DNA of 64,000 nt from Marinomonas sargassi (GTDB lineage Bacteria; Pseudomonadota; Gammaproteobacteria; Pseudomonadales; Marinomonadaceae): the NCBI RefSeq assembly GCF_025716875.1, contig NZ_JAOVZB010000005.1:248001-312000 (forward strand), in the 5' to 3' direction. The translations under genes and the position numbers were made by a program. The notes beneath the pieces are model-generated. The model saw nothing but the letters and a program-made list of their open reading frames with translations. It searched no databases and had not been told where the DNA came from. How positions within the stretch are numbered: position 1 is the stretch's first letter; every line of letters begins with the position of its first letter. Below, in pieces: positions 51,574-61,771 of the stretch.

Positions 51574-52239
51574 TTAAATAGGCATTAAATACAAAGCAAG
51601 GAACCAAGCAGCTCCTATTAATAATGAGAAAACGACTCCCCATCGAGGTGTTTTCACCTCGCTCCTCGCAGCTTTTGTATATTTTTTATGGCCATGAATC
51701 ATAGCGGCTGTTAGTAGCTCTTTAAGATAAAATTCATGATAAAGCACAGCAAGTATATGAATTATTGCTGCACCGATTAACCAATCTGGCAATGCATAGT
51801 GAATATAAGACATTTGACTAAGCCATGACACCGGCAATAAAGCACTAAATGGCCCATACCAAAAAATGTCATCACTATTAAAAAGTCCTGTAATCCACTG
51901 TAGTGTTAAGACTAATAATAAAAATACCGTCATCAGGCCACCTAGGGGATTATGGCCTAAATACTCTTGCGGTTTACCAGCTAAAATCGACTTAACATAA
52001 TTAAAAGCATGTCGTGGCTGTTTAACAAATTGACTAAACAGCGCATAGCGTGACCCATAAAAGCCGTACAAAACCCGCACGATAATAACTGCTGATAACA
52101 TATACCCCATATAGAAATGGTATTGCATATAGTCTTCATCCGCTTTACCTGTATAGATTAAACCAGAGAAAAGCAGCACAATTAACCAATGGCATAATCT
52201 AATTGGCCAATCCCAAACTAATGTCGATTTCATGTTCAT
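51574..52239 (-). CDS. Cytochrome b561-type membrane protein
   Basis: A 221-aa protein with four membrane helices. Haem-ligand-like His residues are in LCHWLIVLLF (helix 1), YHFYMGYMLS (helix 2) and IHILAVLYHEFYL (helix 4), the pattern of cytochrome b561/Ni-hydrogenase b-type proteins. It would pass electrons across the inner membrane between quinones and a periplasmic partner not found here. GAAGGTAATG lies before the start; the second ATG at 52233 is also possible. Confidence 0.88.
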   Translation of the reverse strand: MNMKSTLVWDWPIRLCHWLIVLLFSGLIYTGKADEDYMQYHFYMGYMLSAVIIVRVLYGFYGSRYALFSQFVKQPRHAFNYVKSILAGKPQEYLGHNPLGGLMTVFLLLVLTLQWITGLFNSDDIFWYGPFSALLPVSWLSQMSYIHYALPDWLIGAAIIHILAVLYHEFYLKELLTAAMIHGHKKYTKAARSEVKTPRWGVVFSLLIGAAWFLALYLMPI

Positions 52240-52397
52240 TACCTTCTAAATAAGCCCATCACATAAAGAAGTTATTTGTTGCTAATTAATAGTACTAAAC
52301 ACTATGCTGTCAAAAGACATAATATTATCGATACTCTTGAAGCACATTATCTACCCATCTCAAACAAAAAGCGTCTCTGATGAAATAAGGTTTATAT

Positions 52398-53423
52398 ATG
52401 CTTACATTACTACTGCTAGCCATACTATTCATTGCTTTATTTTGTGTTTATTTTTACTTCGCCAACAAACGTTTCGTTGGCCGTTATAACGCTTCAATAC
52501 CCATTTCTGCTAACCATGCCTACCAGCAACTAAGTCACCTAGAGTCTTGGCCAGCTTGGTTACCATGGCTTATCTATGATCAAGAAGCTTCAATACATTA
52601 CTCTGAACACTCACATAATCGCTCGATGGAACAGTCCTTAACTTGGCAAGGGCAACTCATAAAGCATGGTCACCTTACTATTCACCCAACACGACCAGAT
52701 ACAACCTATTTCCACACCACACTTAATGCACCTGCTTTTTACCCGTGCGATATATATTTCAATATAGACTTCGCGAAGCAAGAGAAAAGTTCAACGATTA
52801 CTATTCAGCTCACGGGGAAACTGCCAATTTTAAAACGTTGGAGAGCCAAACATTATCAGCTTAAAGCCAGTAAAGATGCTGAATTAGCTATATTGTATTT
52901 ATGTGATTTATTAACCAAAGCAAGCGCACGTTATTCTCAATATTATAATGCTCCGTCTTTTCATTACCTTGCTAGAACTCAGTTAAACAATATTGATGCT
53001 GTTACCCGCCCATTTGATGTGGGCAGCCAACCCATGTCACAAAAAATGGAGCAAGGGTTCCATGATTTATTCACCCAATTAGGGCCAGAAAACCCACCAG
53101 CCGGCCCCTGCTTTGCTCTTTATAAGAAGGCTGACATTATTCACCACTACTTTACTGGCAGACTAGGTATTCCCGTACAAAACATAGTTCCCTGTCAGTT
53201 ATGCCCAGAAAAAATCACCTTCTCTGGTGACTACTTACATCTACGATATGTTGGCAGCTATCAAAAGCTTTCTTTAGCTTGGCATGTACTTTATAACTAC
53301 ATGAGATTAAATAGATTGCATGTCCATAGTAGGCGCTGTGGTATAGAAATATTTGAAGTTGGCCCAACCCAAGCAGAAAATAGCCAAGACTTCGTAACAC
53401 TGGTCTACCTTCCGATAAGGTAA
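52398..53423 (+). CDS. Membrane-anchored SRPBCC domain fused to GyrI-like domain
   Basis: A 341-aa protein. Membrane helix at 3-22, then an SRPBCC (START-like) ligand-binding domain at about 30-170 (ANHAYQQLSHLESWPAWLPW is its typical start), then a GyrI-like/effector-binding domain at about 195-340 (AGPCFALYKK, YVGSYQKLSLAWHVLYNY, CGIEIFEVGP). The architecture resembles the SRPBCC-GyrI proteins annotated as polyketide cyclase/transcription-activator effector-binding fusions. The role is not known, probably sensing of small hydrophobic molecules. AAGG precedes the ATG. Confidence 0.8.
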   Translation: MLTLLLLAILFIALFCVYFYFANKRFVGRYNASIPISANHAYQQLSHLESWPAWLPWLIYDQEASIHYSEHSHNRSMEQSLTWQGQLIKHGHLTIHPTRPDTTYFHTTLNAPAFYPCDIYFNIDFAKQEKSSTITIQLTGKLPILKRWRAKHYQLKASKDAELAILYLCDLLTKASARYSQYYNAPSFHYLARTQLNNIDAVTRPFDVGSQPMSQKMEQGFHDLFTQLGPENPPAGPCFALYKKADIIHHYFTGRLGIPVQNIVPCQLCPEKITFSGDYLHLRYVGSYQKLSLAWHVLYNYMRLNRLHVHSRRCGIEIFEVGPTQAENSQDFVTLVYLPIR

Positions 53424-53447
53424 AGATATTATGCTGAGTTTTTTATT

Positions 53448-54746
53448 ATGACCCAAGGCTACCAAGAACATTTAGCCGAACTCTCTCGTCGTTACCAAGA
53501 TGCTATGACACACTTCGAACTCGATGCCATCGTATTGGCAGCGGGTAAGAAAAACTATTACTTTAACGATGACCAGAGCACACCTTTTCGAGCTTATTCT
53601 GGCGCTCAACAATGGTTACCCTTTACTTTAGAAAGTGACACATATCTCATTATACAGGCTGATAAAAAACCCACTTTAATATGGTCATCAAATGATGACT
53701 TTTGGCATGCTCCTAACCCTGTTCCTAATGGGGGTTGGCAGCATCACTGGAATATCATTGAAGTAAGCAGTGATACAAAGTGGTTTAGTAAATTACCGAA
53801 GAAGACGGCTTGGCTTGGCCCGAATGCCATGGATCTCGCTGTTTCCTGCCCTAAACTACAAAGCTTTATCGACTTTAATAAAGCAGTTAAAACACCCTAT
53901 GAAATTGAACAGATTCGCCTTGCTAGTCAAAGAGCTGTTAAGGGGCATATTGCAGCGAAAAATGCTTTCTTAGCAGGCGAGAGTGAATTTCATGTTCATT
54001 TAGCCTTCTTAAAAGCGAGTCAACAAACAGCAGACCAAGAGCCTTATTCCGGTATTGTGGCTATTAATGAAAACGCCTCCATTCTTCATTATGAACATAA
54101 ATCGATTCAAGCCAGCAAGTCTCCACTTAGCCTACTCATTGATGCTGGGGCAAAGGAGTGCGGTTATGCGTGCGACATCACACGCACCTTTTATAAATAT
54201 AACGATGAGTTTAGTGACTTGGTGGATGACCTGAATATTAAGCAACAAAGCATTGCTAACTTAGCCCTCTCTGGGACGCCTTTTAGGCAGTTGCACACGG
54301 AAACCCTAATTCATATCGCTCAACTATTAAAAGACCATGATCTTTGCTCTTTAGAAATAGAAGAGCAATTAGATAAAGGCATCCCGCAGATTTTCTTTCC
54401 TCATGGTTTAGGGCACCTATTAGGCCTACAGGTTCATGATGTAGGGGGATTTTTAGCAAACCAAAGCGGCGATTTGAAAATGCCTGATGAGGCAGCTCCT
54501 TTCTTACGCCTAACTCGAACTTTAGAAGAAAACATGGTCATCACCATTGAGCCCGGCTTATATTTCATTCCAATGCTCATTAACAAGATGATAGCGGAAC
54601 AGCCAAAACACGGTTGCAACCTGAATAAAATAAAGGCTCTTATGCCCTATGGGGGAATACGTATAGAGGATAATATCCTGGTGAAAAACAAGCAGGTAGA
54701 AAACATCACTCGGCAAACATTTCTAGAGCAAGGCGTTATTGAGTAA
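53448..54746 (+). CDS. pepQ: Xaa-Pro dipeptidase (M24 family)
   Basis: A 432-aa metallopeptidase, length as in PepQ (443). The metal ligands are visible: Asp in LIDAGAKE and in CDITRTFY, His in HGLGHLLGLQ, Glu in ITIEPGLYF and Glu in GGIRIEDN. It cleaves X-Pro dipeptides in the cytoplasm, and some relatives split organophosphates. It lies 24 bases after the SRPBCC gene, perhaps in one transcript, although no clear ribosome-binding site precedes the ATG. A bidirectional terminator follows. Confidence 0.93.
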   Translation: MTQGYQEHLAELSRRYQDAMTHFELDAIVLAAGKKNYYFNDDQSTPFRAYSGAQQWLPFTLESDTYLIIQADKKPTLIWSSNDDFWHAPNPVPNGGWQHHWNIIEVSSDTKWFSKLPKKTAWLGPNAMDLAVSCPKLQSFIDFNKAVKTPYEIEQIRLASQRAVKGHIAAKNAFLAGESEFHVHLAFLKASQQTADQEPYSGIVAINENASILHYEHKSIQASKSPLSLLIDAGAKECGYACDITRTFYKYNDEFSDLVDDLNIKQQSIANLALSGTPFRQLHTETLIHIAQLLKDHDLCSLEIEEQLDKGIPQIFFPHGLGHLLGLQVHDVGGFLANQSGDLKMPDEAAPFLRLTRTLEENMVITIEPGLYFIPMLINKMIAEQPKHGCNLNKIKALMPYGGIRIEDNILVKNKQVENITRQTFLEQGVIE

Positions 54747-54774
54747 GTTCTTTATATCTAACAAGTAAGTATAA

Positions 54775-54808
54775 AAAACCGCGGCCTATTTACACAGGCC
54801 GCGGTTTT
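54775..54808. terminator. Bidirectional terminator between pepQ and aroQ
   Basis: AAAACCGCGGCCT and AGGCCGCGGTTTT form a 13-bp GC-rich stem in the convergent gap. Confidence 0.93.
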
Positions 54809-54821
54809 ACATTGGCTAAAC

Positions 54822-55274
54822 TTATTTTGTAAGCTTAGATACTAAACCTTGCATACCAAGCACATACCCTTGCACTCCCATACCAACGACAATACCAATA
54901 GCCGCTGCAGAGATATAAGAGTGGTGACGAAATGACTCACGGGCATGCACATTGGATATATGAACCTCGACCACAGGCACATCCGCCCCTTTAATCGCAT
55001 CCAGTAAGGCTACCGAGGTATGCGTAAAAGCAGCGGGGTTAAATACTACCCCTAGCAGCTCTCCACTTTTGACCTTGCGCCCGGCTTCATGAATTAAGTC
55101 CACTAATACACCTTCATGATTAGATTGATGAAACTCAATACCGTATCCCAAAGAAGCCGCCGCCTCACGACATAGCTCCTCTACATCTGACAAGGTTTCA
55201 AAGCCATAGGTTTCAGGTTCACGCGTCCCAAGTAAATTTAGGTTAGGACCATTCAAAATCATAATGTTTTGCAT
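54822..55274 (-). CDS. aroQ: 3-dehydroquinate dehydratase, type II
   Basis: Third step of the shikimate pathway: removes water from 3-dehydroquinate. The 150-aa dodecameric enzyme shows ILNGPNLNLLGTREPETYG with the catalytic Tyr24, NHEG, VFNPAAFTHTSVALLDAI and EVHISNVHARESFRHHS with the catalytic His and Arg. It is a single gene convergent with pepQ. An alternative ATG lies four codons in (55262). In many relatives it precedes accBC, but here it stands alone. Confidence 0.96.
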   Translation of the reverse strand: MQNIMILNGPNLNLLGTREPETYGFETLSDVEELCREAAASLGYGIEFHQSNHEGVLVDLIHEAGRKVKSGELLGVVFNPAAFTHTSVALLDAIKGADVPVVEVHISNVHARESFRHHSYISAAAIGIVVGMGVQGYVLGMQGLVSKLTK

Positions 55275-55555
55275 GTTTTATTTTCCAATAGCAGTCTACT
55301 TAATATCCCATAAGCCTATCATTAATCTTGTTCAGGCAGTAGAAATTAAGATAAATCGAAAACTGCCAGCCATCTTCATATTTTTAATAAAACAACATTC
55401 TGATTACTTGAGGTCACAAGACCAAAAAAACACAGTTGAGACATAAGATAAAATTATGATAAAACAACTGTAGTTTGCTGTTTTTTTAGAAAATAAAGCC
55501 TATAGCTGTGTTCTAGGCATAGGGTATAGACAATATACTGGATTAAGGAATAACC
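55275..55555. other. Intergenic region, 281 bp
   Basis: AT-rich divergent promoter region between aroQ and the soluble chemoreceptor. No clear palindrome or gene. Confidence 0.4.
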
Positions 55556-56860
55556 ATGTTTATCAAAAGAACACCCTATATAGAAGAAGGTCACCAAAAA
55601 AAATCGAGTAATGATCACTATATCTCTGCCTTAGAAAAGCACTGCGCAACAATTTACTTTACTCCTGATGGAGAAATTTTAGACGCAAATCCTCTTTTTC
55701 TCGGTGCCGTTGGTTACTCCCTAGATGAATTGCAGGGGCAGCATCACTCTATTCTGTGCCCTGATGAAATATCTTCAAGTTCTGAATATCAAAGCTTTTG
55801 GTCTACTCTTGCCGATAATCAGGCGAAGGAAGGCATTTTCTTACGTAAGAAAAAAGACGGTTCCCATTTATGGCTAAGGGCGACTTATTTTCCTGTCCTA
55901 GTGGACGGAAAAGTAGAAAAAGTCATGAAGATCGCCTCCGATATTACCAGCGTAAAAGAACTCTCTGATAATCAGGCGGCCATCTACAACGCTATTGACA
56001 GATCAAATGCCACTATAGAATTCGAGCCAGATGGCACTATCATTACCGCTAATGCAAACTTCTTATCTGCTATGGGATATAGCTCTGTCAAAGATATCGC
56101 TGGCCAACACCATAAAAAGTTCTGTAAGGAAGAGTTTTACTTAGAATTTCCAAACTTTTGGGCTGAGTTAGCAAAAGGCGACTTTAAGACAGGACAATTC
56201 GAACGACTAACCAGTTCAGGCGATGTTATTTGGCTTGAGGCCAGTTATAACCCTATTTTTGATAGTCACGGTAAAGTTATAAAAGTCATCAAGATGGCTA
56301 CGGATATCACGAAAAATGTCAAAAGGCAGCAAGCTATCCAGCATGCTACTGAAGTTGCGCACGCTACCTCTGTAGAAACTGCCCAAGTATCTGAAAATGG
56401 TGCAAAAATCCTGAAGAAAACTGTCGAAACATCTAATCAAATTTCATCAGATATAGAAGAATCTTCACGTCTCATAGACGGACTGAATCAACAATCAGAA
56501 AAAGTTGCAAAAATCGTCACCACAATCAGCTCAATAGCAGATCAAACCAACCTATTGGCGCTAAATGCGGCCATTGAAGCGGCTCGTGCTGGTGAGCATG
56601 GCCGTGGATTTGCTGTAGTTGCGGATGAGGTACGAACACTAGCAGCCAGTACCAGCAAATCCACTGTTGAAATAGAAGAAATGGTATCTAAAAACAGTGA
56701 GTTAACACTTAAAGCTAAAGCCAGTATGGAAGCGGTTACTAAATGCTCAGGAGAAAGCGCTTTACTCGTCGAAGAGGCATCAGGGATTATTAATGAGATT
56801 TTAACCGGTGCGGAGCATGTAGCTAATACCGTTAATACTCTTATGAATTCTAGTGAGTAG
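55556..56860 (+). CDS. Cytoplasmic PAS-PAS methyl-accepting chemotaxis protein (BdlA-like)
   Basis: A 434-aa soluble receptor: PAS 1 (about 20-140), PAS 2 (145-265), then the chemotaxis signalling hairpin with [21 protein letters not shown] near residue 340. There is no membrane helix or HAMP. PAS motifs ([16 protein letters not shown] and [17 protein letters not shown] with [12 protein letters not shown]) look like haem or flavin binders, as in BdlA and Aer2-like proteins. BdlA links redox or cyclic-di-GMP sensing to biofilm dispersal. Ligand unconfirmed; the C-terminal adaptation helix is short. Confidence 0.9.
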   Translation: MFIKRTPYIEEGHQKKSSNDHYISALEKHCATIYFTPDGEILDANPLFLGAVGYSLDELQGQHHSILCPDEISSSSEYQSFWSTLADNQAKEGIFLRKKKDGSHLWLRATYFPVLVDGKVEKVMKIASDITSVKELSDNQAAIYNAIDRSNATIEFEPDGTIITANANFLSAMGYSSVKDIAGQHHKKFCKEEFYLEFPNFWAELAKGDFKTGQFERLTSSGDVIWLEASYNPIFDSHGKVIKVIKMATDITKNVKRQQAIQHATEVAHATSVETAQVSENGAKILKKTVETSNQISSDIEESSRLIDGLNQQSEKVAKIVTTISSIADQTNLLALNAAIEAARAGEHGRGFAVVADEVRTLAASTSKSTVEIEEMVSKNSELTLKAKASMEAVTKCSGESALLVEEASGIINEILTGAEHVANTVNTLMNSSE

Positions 56861-57102
56861 TACACTATTCAGATAACGGGATATCTCTTTACTCCATATC
56901 GAATACACAACCTAATTTGCAATTTCAAAATTGCCTCCCAGATGATAATACAAGCAACATTAGGGGGGCATTTTATCCCAGAAGAATAAACCTACTTGAC
57001 TCTATAGAACTGCGTCACAAGTTTCCTTAAAGCCATTGATTTCATTCAATTCGTCAATCTGTTAAATTGTTGGTTTTCTATTACTGTTTTGATTTTTACT
57101 CT

Positions 57103-58515
57103 ATGGATTCTCCTCTTTACGAAAAAATTGCTGACCAAATTGAACATCAAGTTCATGAGGGTATTTTTTTGCCTGGAGCTAAAATCCCTTCAGTAAGGAA
57201 ATCCAGTAAACAAATGGAAGTGAGTGTTGCTACTGTCCTGCAAGCGTATAGCCTTTTAGAAGACAGAGGCGTCATCAAAGCACGCCCCCAAAAGGGATAC
57301 TTTGTACAAGACACTCAAATGCAAAGTGTTGAGTCTCACGATTTAGTAACAAGTGATACAGATGTAACCGACCTTGCCTTACTTCAGCGCCTTCTAAAAT
57401 CATCCGACGATGAGACCCTTGCTCAATTTGGGGCCAGTGTACCTAACAGCCAGTTTTTACCTATTAGGCAATTACAAAGGTCTGTAGGTCGTTTAATGCG
57501 ATTAGAGCCTGAGATTTGTACCGCTTACGAGTTCACACCGGGCTCTCTCAATCTACGCAGACAAATTGCAATTCGTATGCTGGATGCAGGCTGTCAGCTA
57601 CAGCCGGATGACATAACGATTACCTTAGGTTGCCAAAATGCTCTTGTGTTATCTCTGCAAGCCGTCACTCAACCGGGCGATACTATCGTCATTGAAAGTC
57701 CTACTTATCACGGCGTGTTACAAGCCGTTGAAATACTGAATCTAAAAGCCATTGAGATTAACTGCTCTATAGACACTGGGCTAGATTTAGCACTTCTTAA
57801 AATGGCCGCAAAAGAACACAAAATTAAAGCCTGTGTTGTCACGCCAAATAATCAAAATCCGACAGGTGCAACATTAAGCGAAAAAGCTAAGAAAACACTT
57901 ATCGAATACGGCAATAAATATAAGTTCACAGTGATTGAAGATGATGTTTATGGTGAATTAAGCTACCAAGAAAAAAGAGAAAGAGTACTTAAAGCAGACG
58001 ACCTAGATGATAATGTAATTTATTGTAGCTCTTTTTCAAAAAGCATTGCCCCCGGATTCAGAATTGGTTGGGTTGTGGGCGGAAAGTTTCAAACAAGCAT
58101 AGAACATTACGCTTATGTACAGTCATTAGCTATCCCGACATTAACACAAACCGCCATTGCTAACTTTTTAGAAAATGGGGCCTACGACCGCCACTTAAGA
58201 AAGACCCGCTTGAACTACCAAGAAAATTTACGTCACTGTACAAAAATTATCACCGCACATTTTCCAATAGGAACCAGCTGCTCTACACCTAATGGCGGTT
58301 TCCTATTGTGGGTAACTTTACCCAGTAACGTTAACGTCATGGCGCTACATAATTTAGCAATTGAAAACGGCATTGCCTTCCTACCTGGACTAGCCTTTAG
58401 TCGTACTAGCCAATTTAGCCATCACATCCGGCTAAACTATGGGATACACTGGGATAAAACAATGGATAACGCCTTAAAAACATTAGGTAAATTGTGCCAA
58501 AATCAGCTAAATTAA
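57103..58515 (+). CDS. MocR-family regulator (GntR HTH fused to PLP aminotransferase)
   Basis: A 470-aa fusion: N-terminal GntR winged HTH at about 5-70 (LYEKIADQIEHQVHEGIF, IPSVRKSSKQMEVS), then a fold-type I aminotransferase domain at about 105-470. The PLP Lys is in SSFSKSIAPGFRIGW, with the Asp in VIEDDVYGEL and Asn in TPNNQNPTG. Some MocR proteins (PdxR, GabR) regulate vitamin B6 or GABA genes. Length and features fit; target unknown. I chose ATG 57103 because the upstream frame starts only at TTG. No divergent target gene is next to it. Confidence 0.92.
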   Translation: MDSPLYEKIADQIEHQVHEGIFLPGAKIPSVRKSSKQMEVSVATVLQAYSLLEDRGVIKARPQKGYFVQDTQMQSVESHDLVTSDTDVTDLALLQRLLKSSDDETLAQFGASVPNSQFLPIRQLQRSVGRLMRLEPEICTAYEFTPGSLNLRRQIAIRMLDAGCQLQPDDITITLGCQNALVLSLQAVTQPGDTIVIESPTYHGVLQAVEILNLKAIEINCSIDTGLDLALLKMAAKEHKIKACVVTPNNQNPTGATLSEKAKKTLIEYGNKYKFTVIEDDVYGELSYQEKRERVLKADDLDDNVIYCSSFSKSIAPGFRIGWVVGGKFQTSIEHYAYVQSLAIPTLTQTAIANFLENGAYDRHLRKTRLNYQENLRHCTKIITAHFPIGTSCSTPNGGFLLWVTLPSNVNVMALHNLAIENGIAFLPGLAFSRTSQFSHHIRLNYGIHWDKTMDNALKTLGKLCQNQLN

Positions 58516-58723
58516 CCATAAATAAAAAGCATAATTAGAATACTTAAGTTCGAGTGTGAATATCTTCCCAGTGATATAAAAAAAAGATATATTAGAACGC
58601 TTCATTATTCTAAAATACATGTATACAGATCGAGCAAAAAGCGTACAATTCGCATTCTTTTTTAAACATTTGACCCAACGGTCCGATAATATAATTATCT
58701 GAATAATAAGCTGGCTTATTGCG

Positions 58724-59134
58724 ATGGAATTTGTCACACACCCAAAAGAGCTTCCATTAGAAATCACCCTAATAGAAGACCAGTCTTTTCCCCTCTTAGA
58801 TGAACAAAGAGATGGATTTGTTGGCGTTATTTCTCACTCTTCTTGCCAATTCAATAGTGGACAATCAGTCAAAATAACTTTAGAAGAAATCGACCCAAAT
58901 TTTTGCGTATCAGGCCGTGTTGCTTGGTGCAGAAAAGAATCAGACGGTTATCATGTTGCAATTGAGTTTCCAACCAAAGAAGAATGTTATTGCGTTCGAA
59001 TGGTTGAACAACTTTCCCAGATCGAACACTATCGCCGCCAAGCAAAATCACAAGGGCGCCGATTAAATTATAATGAAGCAGCTTCAGAATGGATTCAAAA
59101 ATTTGCTGCAACTTTTCCCTCTTTCAGTGTTTAA
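58724..59134 (+). CDS. PilZ-like domain protein
   Basis: A 136-aa protein with a short beta-barrel: VGVISHSSCQFNSGQSVKI, FCVSGRVAWCRKES and YHVAIEFPTKEE resemble the second half of PilZ domains. The classical N-terminal RxxxR cyclic-di-GMP motif is not clear, so binding is doubtful. The C-terminal 50 residues are helical and basic. It overlaps no other gene and precedes the DUF501 gene by 35 bases. Function not assigned. Confidence 0.6.
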   Translation: MEFVTHPKELPLEITLIEDQSFPLLDEQRDGFVGVISHSSCQFNSGQSVKITLEEIDPNFCVSGRVAWCRKESDGYHVAIEFPTKEECYCVRMVEQLSQIEHYRRQAKSQGRRLNYNEAASEWIQKFAATFPSFSV

Positions 59135-59169
59135 CACTTCCCATCAAAACCTCTATTACAAACGAAACT

Positions 59170-59685
59170 ATGACCCAGACTCTCTCTCAACGAGATATTG
59201 ATATTATTTCATCTCAGTTAGGACGTACTCCTAGCGGCATAAACAAGATTGCTCACTACTCGCCAAATGGCACTCCACAAGTATTGGAAATGGAGACTTG
59301 GGTATTCAACCAACCTTTCCCGACTTTATATTGGCTATCTAGCAAAGCGATTGATAAGGCTCTCGCTAAAATTGAAAGCCAAGGTGTCGTTAAGCAATTA
59401 GAGCAACGAATTCAAGAAGACGAAGAGCTGAGAGAGGCTTACCATGCATCTCACCGTGATTATATTGCTCGCCGTTGGGAAGTTATGAGTGATGAGCACA
59501 AGCAAATCATCGAAGAAAAAGGCTTTAAGCCGCTTTTTGAAAAGCTCGGTATTGGGGGCATAGCTAACTGGGATCAGGTGCGCTGCTTACACATGCAGTA
59601 TGCTCACCATTTAGCTGGAAATAACGTTATTGGTAAAATCCTTGATGAAGAATTCCAAATACGTGGCGTCGCTGACGCTGAATAA
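59170..59685 (+). CDS. DUF501 domain protein
   Basis: A 171-aa conserved hypothetical. LSQRDIDIISSQLGRTPSGI, YSPNGTPQVLEMETWVFNQPFPTLYWL and DQVRCLHMQYAHHLAGNNVIG are DUF501 hallmarks. The family is widespread in proteobacteria and actinobacteria, often near ppx and enolase genes, but has no established function. I use ATG 59170; the frame upstream overlaps the PilZ-like gene. Terminator at 59701. Confidence 0.85.
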   Translation: MTQTLSQRDIDIISSQLGRTPSGINKIAHYSPNGTPQVLEMETWVFNQPFPTLYWLSSKAIDKALAKIESQGVVKQLEQRIQEDEELREAYHASHRDYIARRWEVMSDEHKQIIEEKGFKPLFEKLGIGGIANWDQVRCLHMQYAHHLAGNNVIGKILDEEFQIRGVADAE

Positions 59686-59700
59686 GCGAAATTCGCGCAC

Positions 59701-59737
59701 AAAAAAGGAGCTAAATATTTTAGCTCCTTTTTTTTGT
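59701..59737. terminator. Bidirectional terminator after DUF501 gene
   Basis: AAAAAAGGAGCTAAA-TATT-TTAGCTCCTTTTTTTT, in a convergent gap. Confidence 0.93.
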
Positions 59738-59752
59738 AGAAACGGGTAAGTC

Positions 59753-60037
59753 TTAGCCTTTAAGTAAAGCTTCTAACTCCGCAGCCGTAGAGACCTTTGG
59801 TAATACTGCGCGAATCTTATTAAATGCTGCTTGAGCTACTGCTGCACGCTGAGCATAAGTTGTTAGTGCACCACCAGTCCAACCTGCAAGCTTAATCATG
59901 TCATTTTTAAAGTTATTTCCGTTAACACCGTGACCACCCAATTCCATGAGAGCATCTTCGATAAGCAAATAACTTGGACGCTCGCCACCAAACTTCATGA
60001 AATCATCTTGTTGCACTTCTGCAAATTGTTTAGACAT
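59753..60037 (-). CDS. Hypothetical small protein
   Basis: A 94-aa soluble protein I do not recognise. It is mostly helical with a Gly-rich middle (LGGHGVNGNNF and LAGWTGGALTTYAQR). It has AAGGG before the ATG and a good coding look (codon use similar to neighbours). It sits between the DUF501 and glpK genes, with its own terminator. No signal peptide or membrane helix. Function not assigned. Confidence 0.6.
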   Translation of the reverse strand: MSKQFAEVQQDDFMKFGGERPSYLLIEDALMELGGHGVNGNNFKNDMIKLAGWTGGALTTYAQRAAVAQAAFNKIRAVLPKVSTAAELEALLKG

Positions 60038-60128
60038 TACTCAACCCTTAATATAATAAAAATCTATACGTAAACTTAACCAGAATCTTACCTATTCGCA
60101 AGAGCTTGTGAAGATAAAATGAAATTAT

Positions 60129-61616
60129 CTAATCAGCTTTAGTACGCACTCTTTCTACAGCCGTTTTCCAGCCTGCATATCTTTTATCTCTCACTTGCTC
60201 GGACAAGTCAGGTGTAAATGACTTATCCACTTCCCATAATGCTGAAATGCTATCTGTAGATTCATATAAACCAATATGTAAACCAGCCAAGTAGCTAACA
60301 CCAAGTGCTGTTGTTTCTACTACCGATGGCCTTTCAACTGTTACATCAAGTAAATCACTTAATGATTGCACCATGACATCATTCACCGCCATGCCGCCAT
60401 CAATACGAAGTTTATTAAAAGATGCTCCATCCAAAGCCATTGCACCGACTAAATCCTTTGTCTGATAACAAACAGATCTAAGCCCTGCGCTGACAATGTC
60501 CTCAACACTTGTATCACGAGTTAACCCTATCATGGCGCCTCTTGCATCCGGATCCCAATAAGGCGCACCTAGACCCGTAAAAGCCGGTACAAGATAAACT
60601 GACTCATCATTCTTAGCCTTACTAGCTAAACTCTGAGTCTCTTTAGCATCAGCAAACAACTTAAGACCATCACGCAACCACTGAATTGCAGCACCTGCGA
60701 CGAAGATACTACCTTCAAGGGCATAAGTAACTTTACCGTTAAGACGATAGCCAACCGTTGTGAGTAGTTTATGATTGGACTTTATCGCTTTATCGCCAGT
60801 GTTCAGTATCAAAAAGCACCCTGTACCATAAGTACTTTTTACCATACCGGGAGAGAAACAAGCCTGCCCCACAAGCGCAGCTTGCTGGTCTCCTGCCATA
60901 CCATTAATTGGGATCTCCGCTCCTAACCATTCACTGTTAGCTACTCCAAAATCCGCGCTACAGTCCATGACTTCTGGAAAAAGAACATCAGCAATACCAA
61001 AGTGCTCAATTAATTCCTTATCCCACTCTTGAGTATGGATATTAAAAGCCATGGTTCGTGCTGCATTCGTCGCGTCGGTTTTAAAAGATTGCCCTTTTGT
61101 AAGGCGCCATAATAAAAAACAATCCACGGTGCCAAATGCCAATCGCCCAGCTCGGGCTTTGTCAGCCGCTCCCTCTACATTATCCAGCACCCAGCGTATT
61201 TTGGTGGCAGAAAAGTAAGGGTCAATTAATAAGCCTGTTTTGTCTTGAACCTCTTGCTCTAGCCCCTGATCACGCAACGCTTTGCATAATTCACTAGTGC
61301 GTCGATCTTGCCAAACAATAGCGTTATAGACTGGCTCACCTGTTTGGGTATCCCATAGGATGGTGGTTTCTCGTTGATTGGTAATACCGATGGAAACGAT
61401 GTCATTTACATCCACACCTGCCGTTTCAATCGCTAATTGGCAAACAGAGATTGTTGAAGACCAAATTGCTTCAGGGTCATGTTCGACCCAACCGTCAGCA
61501 GGAAATATTTGTGGGAACTCTTGTTGTGATTTAGCAAGGCTCTGACCTTGCTTATCAAATAGAATGGCTCTTGAACTAGTCGTTCCCTGATCTATTGCGA
61601 GAATATAATGTGGCAT
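60129..61616 (-). CDS. glpK: Glycerol kinase
   Basis: Phosphorylates glycerol to sn-glycerol 3-phosphate with ATP. The 495-aa product has the FGGY-family fold: [15 protein letters not shown] (ATP site), the glycerol-binding residues in [13 protein letters not shown] and [11 protein letters not shown]-type [10 protein letters not shown], and the C-terminal [17 protein letters not shown]. Length equals E. coli GlpK (502). Divergent from glpR, with a GlpR-type operator in between. GlpF was not seen upstream. Confidence 0.96.
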   Translation of the reverse strand: MPHYILAIDQGTTSSRAILFDKQGQSLAKSQQEFPQIFPADGWVEHDPEAIWSSTISVCQLAIETAGVDVNDIVSIGITNQRETTILWDTQTGEPVYNAIVWQDRRTSELCKALRDQGLEQEVQDKTGLLIDPYFSATKIRWVLDNVEGAADKARAGRLAFGTVDCFLLWRLTKGQSFKTDATNAARTMAFNIHTQEWDKELIEHFGIADVLFPEVMDCSADFGVANSEWLGAEIPINGMAGDQQAALVGQACFSPGMVKSTYGTGCFLILNTGDKAIKSNHKLLTTVGYRLNGKVTYALEGSIFVAGAAIQWLRDGLKLFADAKETQSLASKAKNDESVYLVPAFTGLGAPYWDPDARGAMIGLTRDTSVEDIVSAGLRSVCYQTKDLVGAMALDGASFNKLRIDGGMAVNDVMVQSLSDLLDVTVERPSVVETTALGVSYLAGLHIGLYESTDSISALWEVDKSFTPDLSEQVRDKRYAGWKTAVERVRTKAD

Positions 61617-61687
61617 AATGTTTTCTCTTTAGTCGGCAGTTCTTTTATACTGCACGTGATTATTTTTATTTTGCTTTTAGAACATAC

Positions 61688-61705
61688 ATGTTCAAATTCG
61701 AATAT
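61688..61705. promoter_or_regulatory. GlpR operator at glpK/glpR
   Basis: ATGTTCAAATTCGAATAT matches the E. coli GlpR consensus form (ATGTTCG-type half-sites). The preceding GAACATACATGTTCA is shared exactly with the glpD site. Confidence 0.75.
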
Positions 61706-61771
61706 CGCCTATTAAAAACTAATCTTTATACACTTAGCAAGCGACGCCCTTTGAAATAGGAATAAAATACG

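Noticed and set aside
57067..57102. Upstream TTG start for the MocR gene
   Set aside because: The 12 extra residues are hydrophobic and unlike GntR starts, and there is no ribosome-binding site. ATG 57103 is better.
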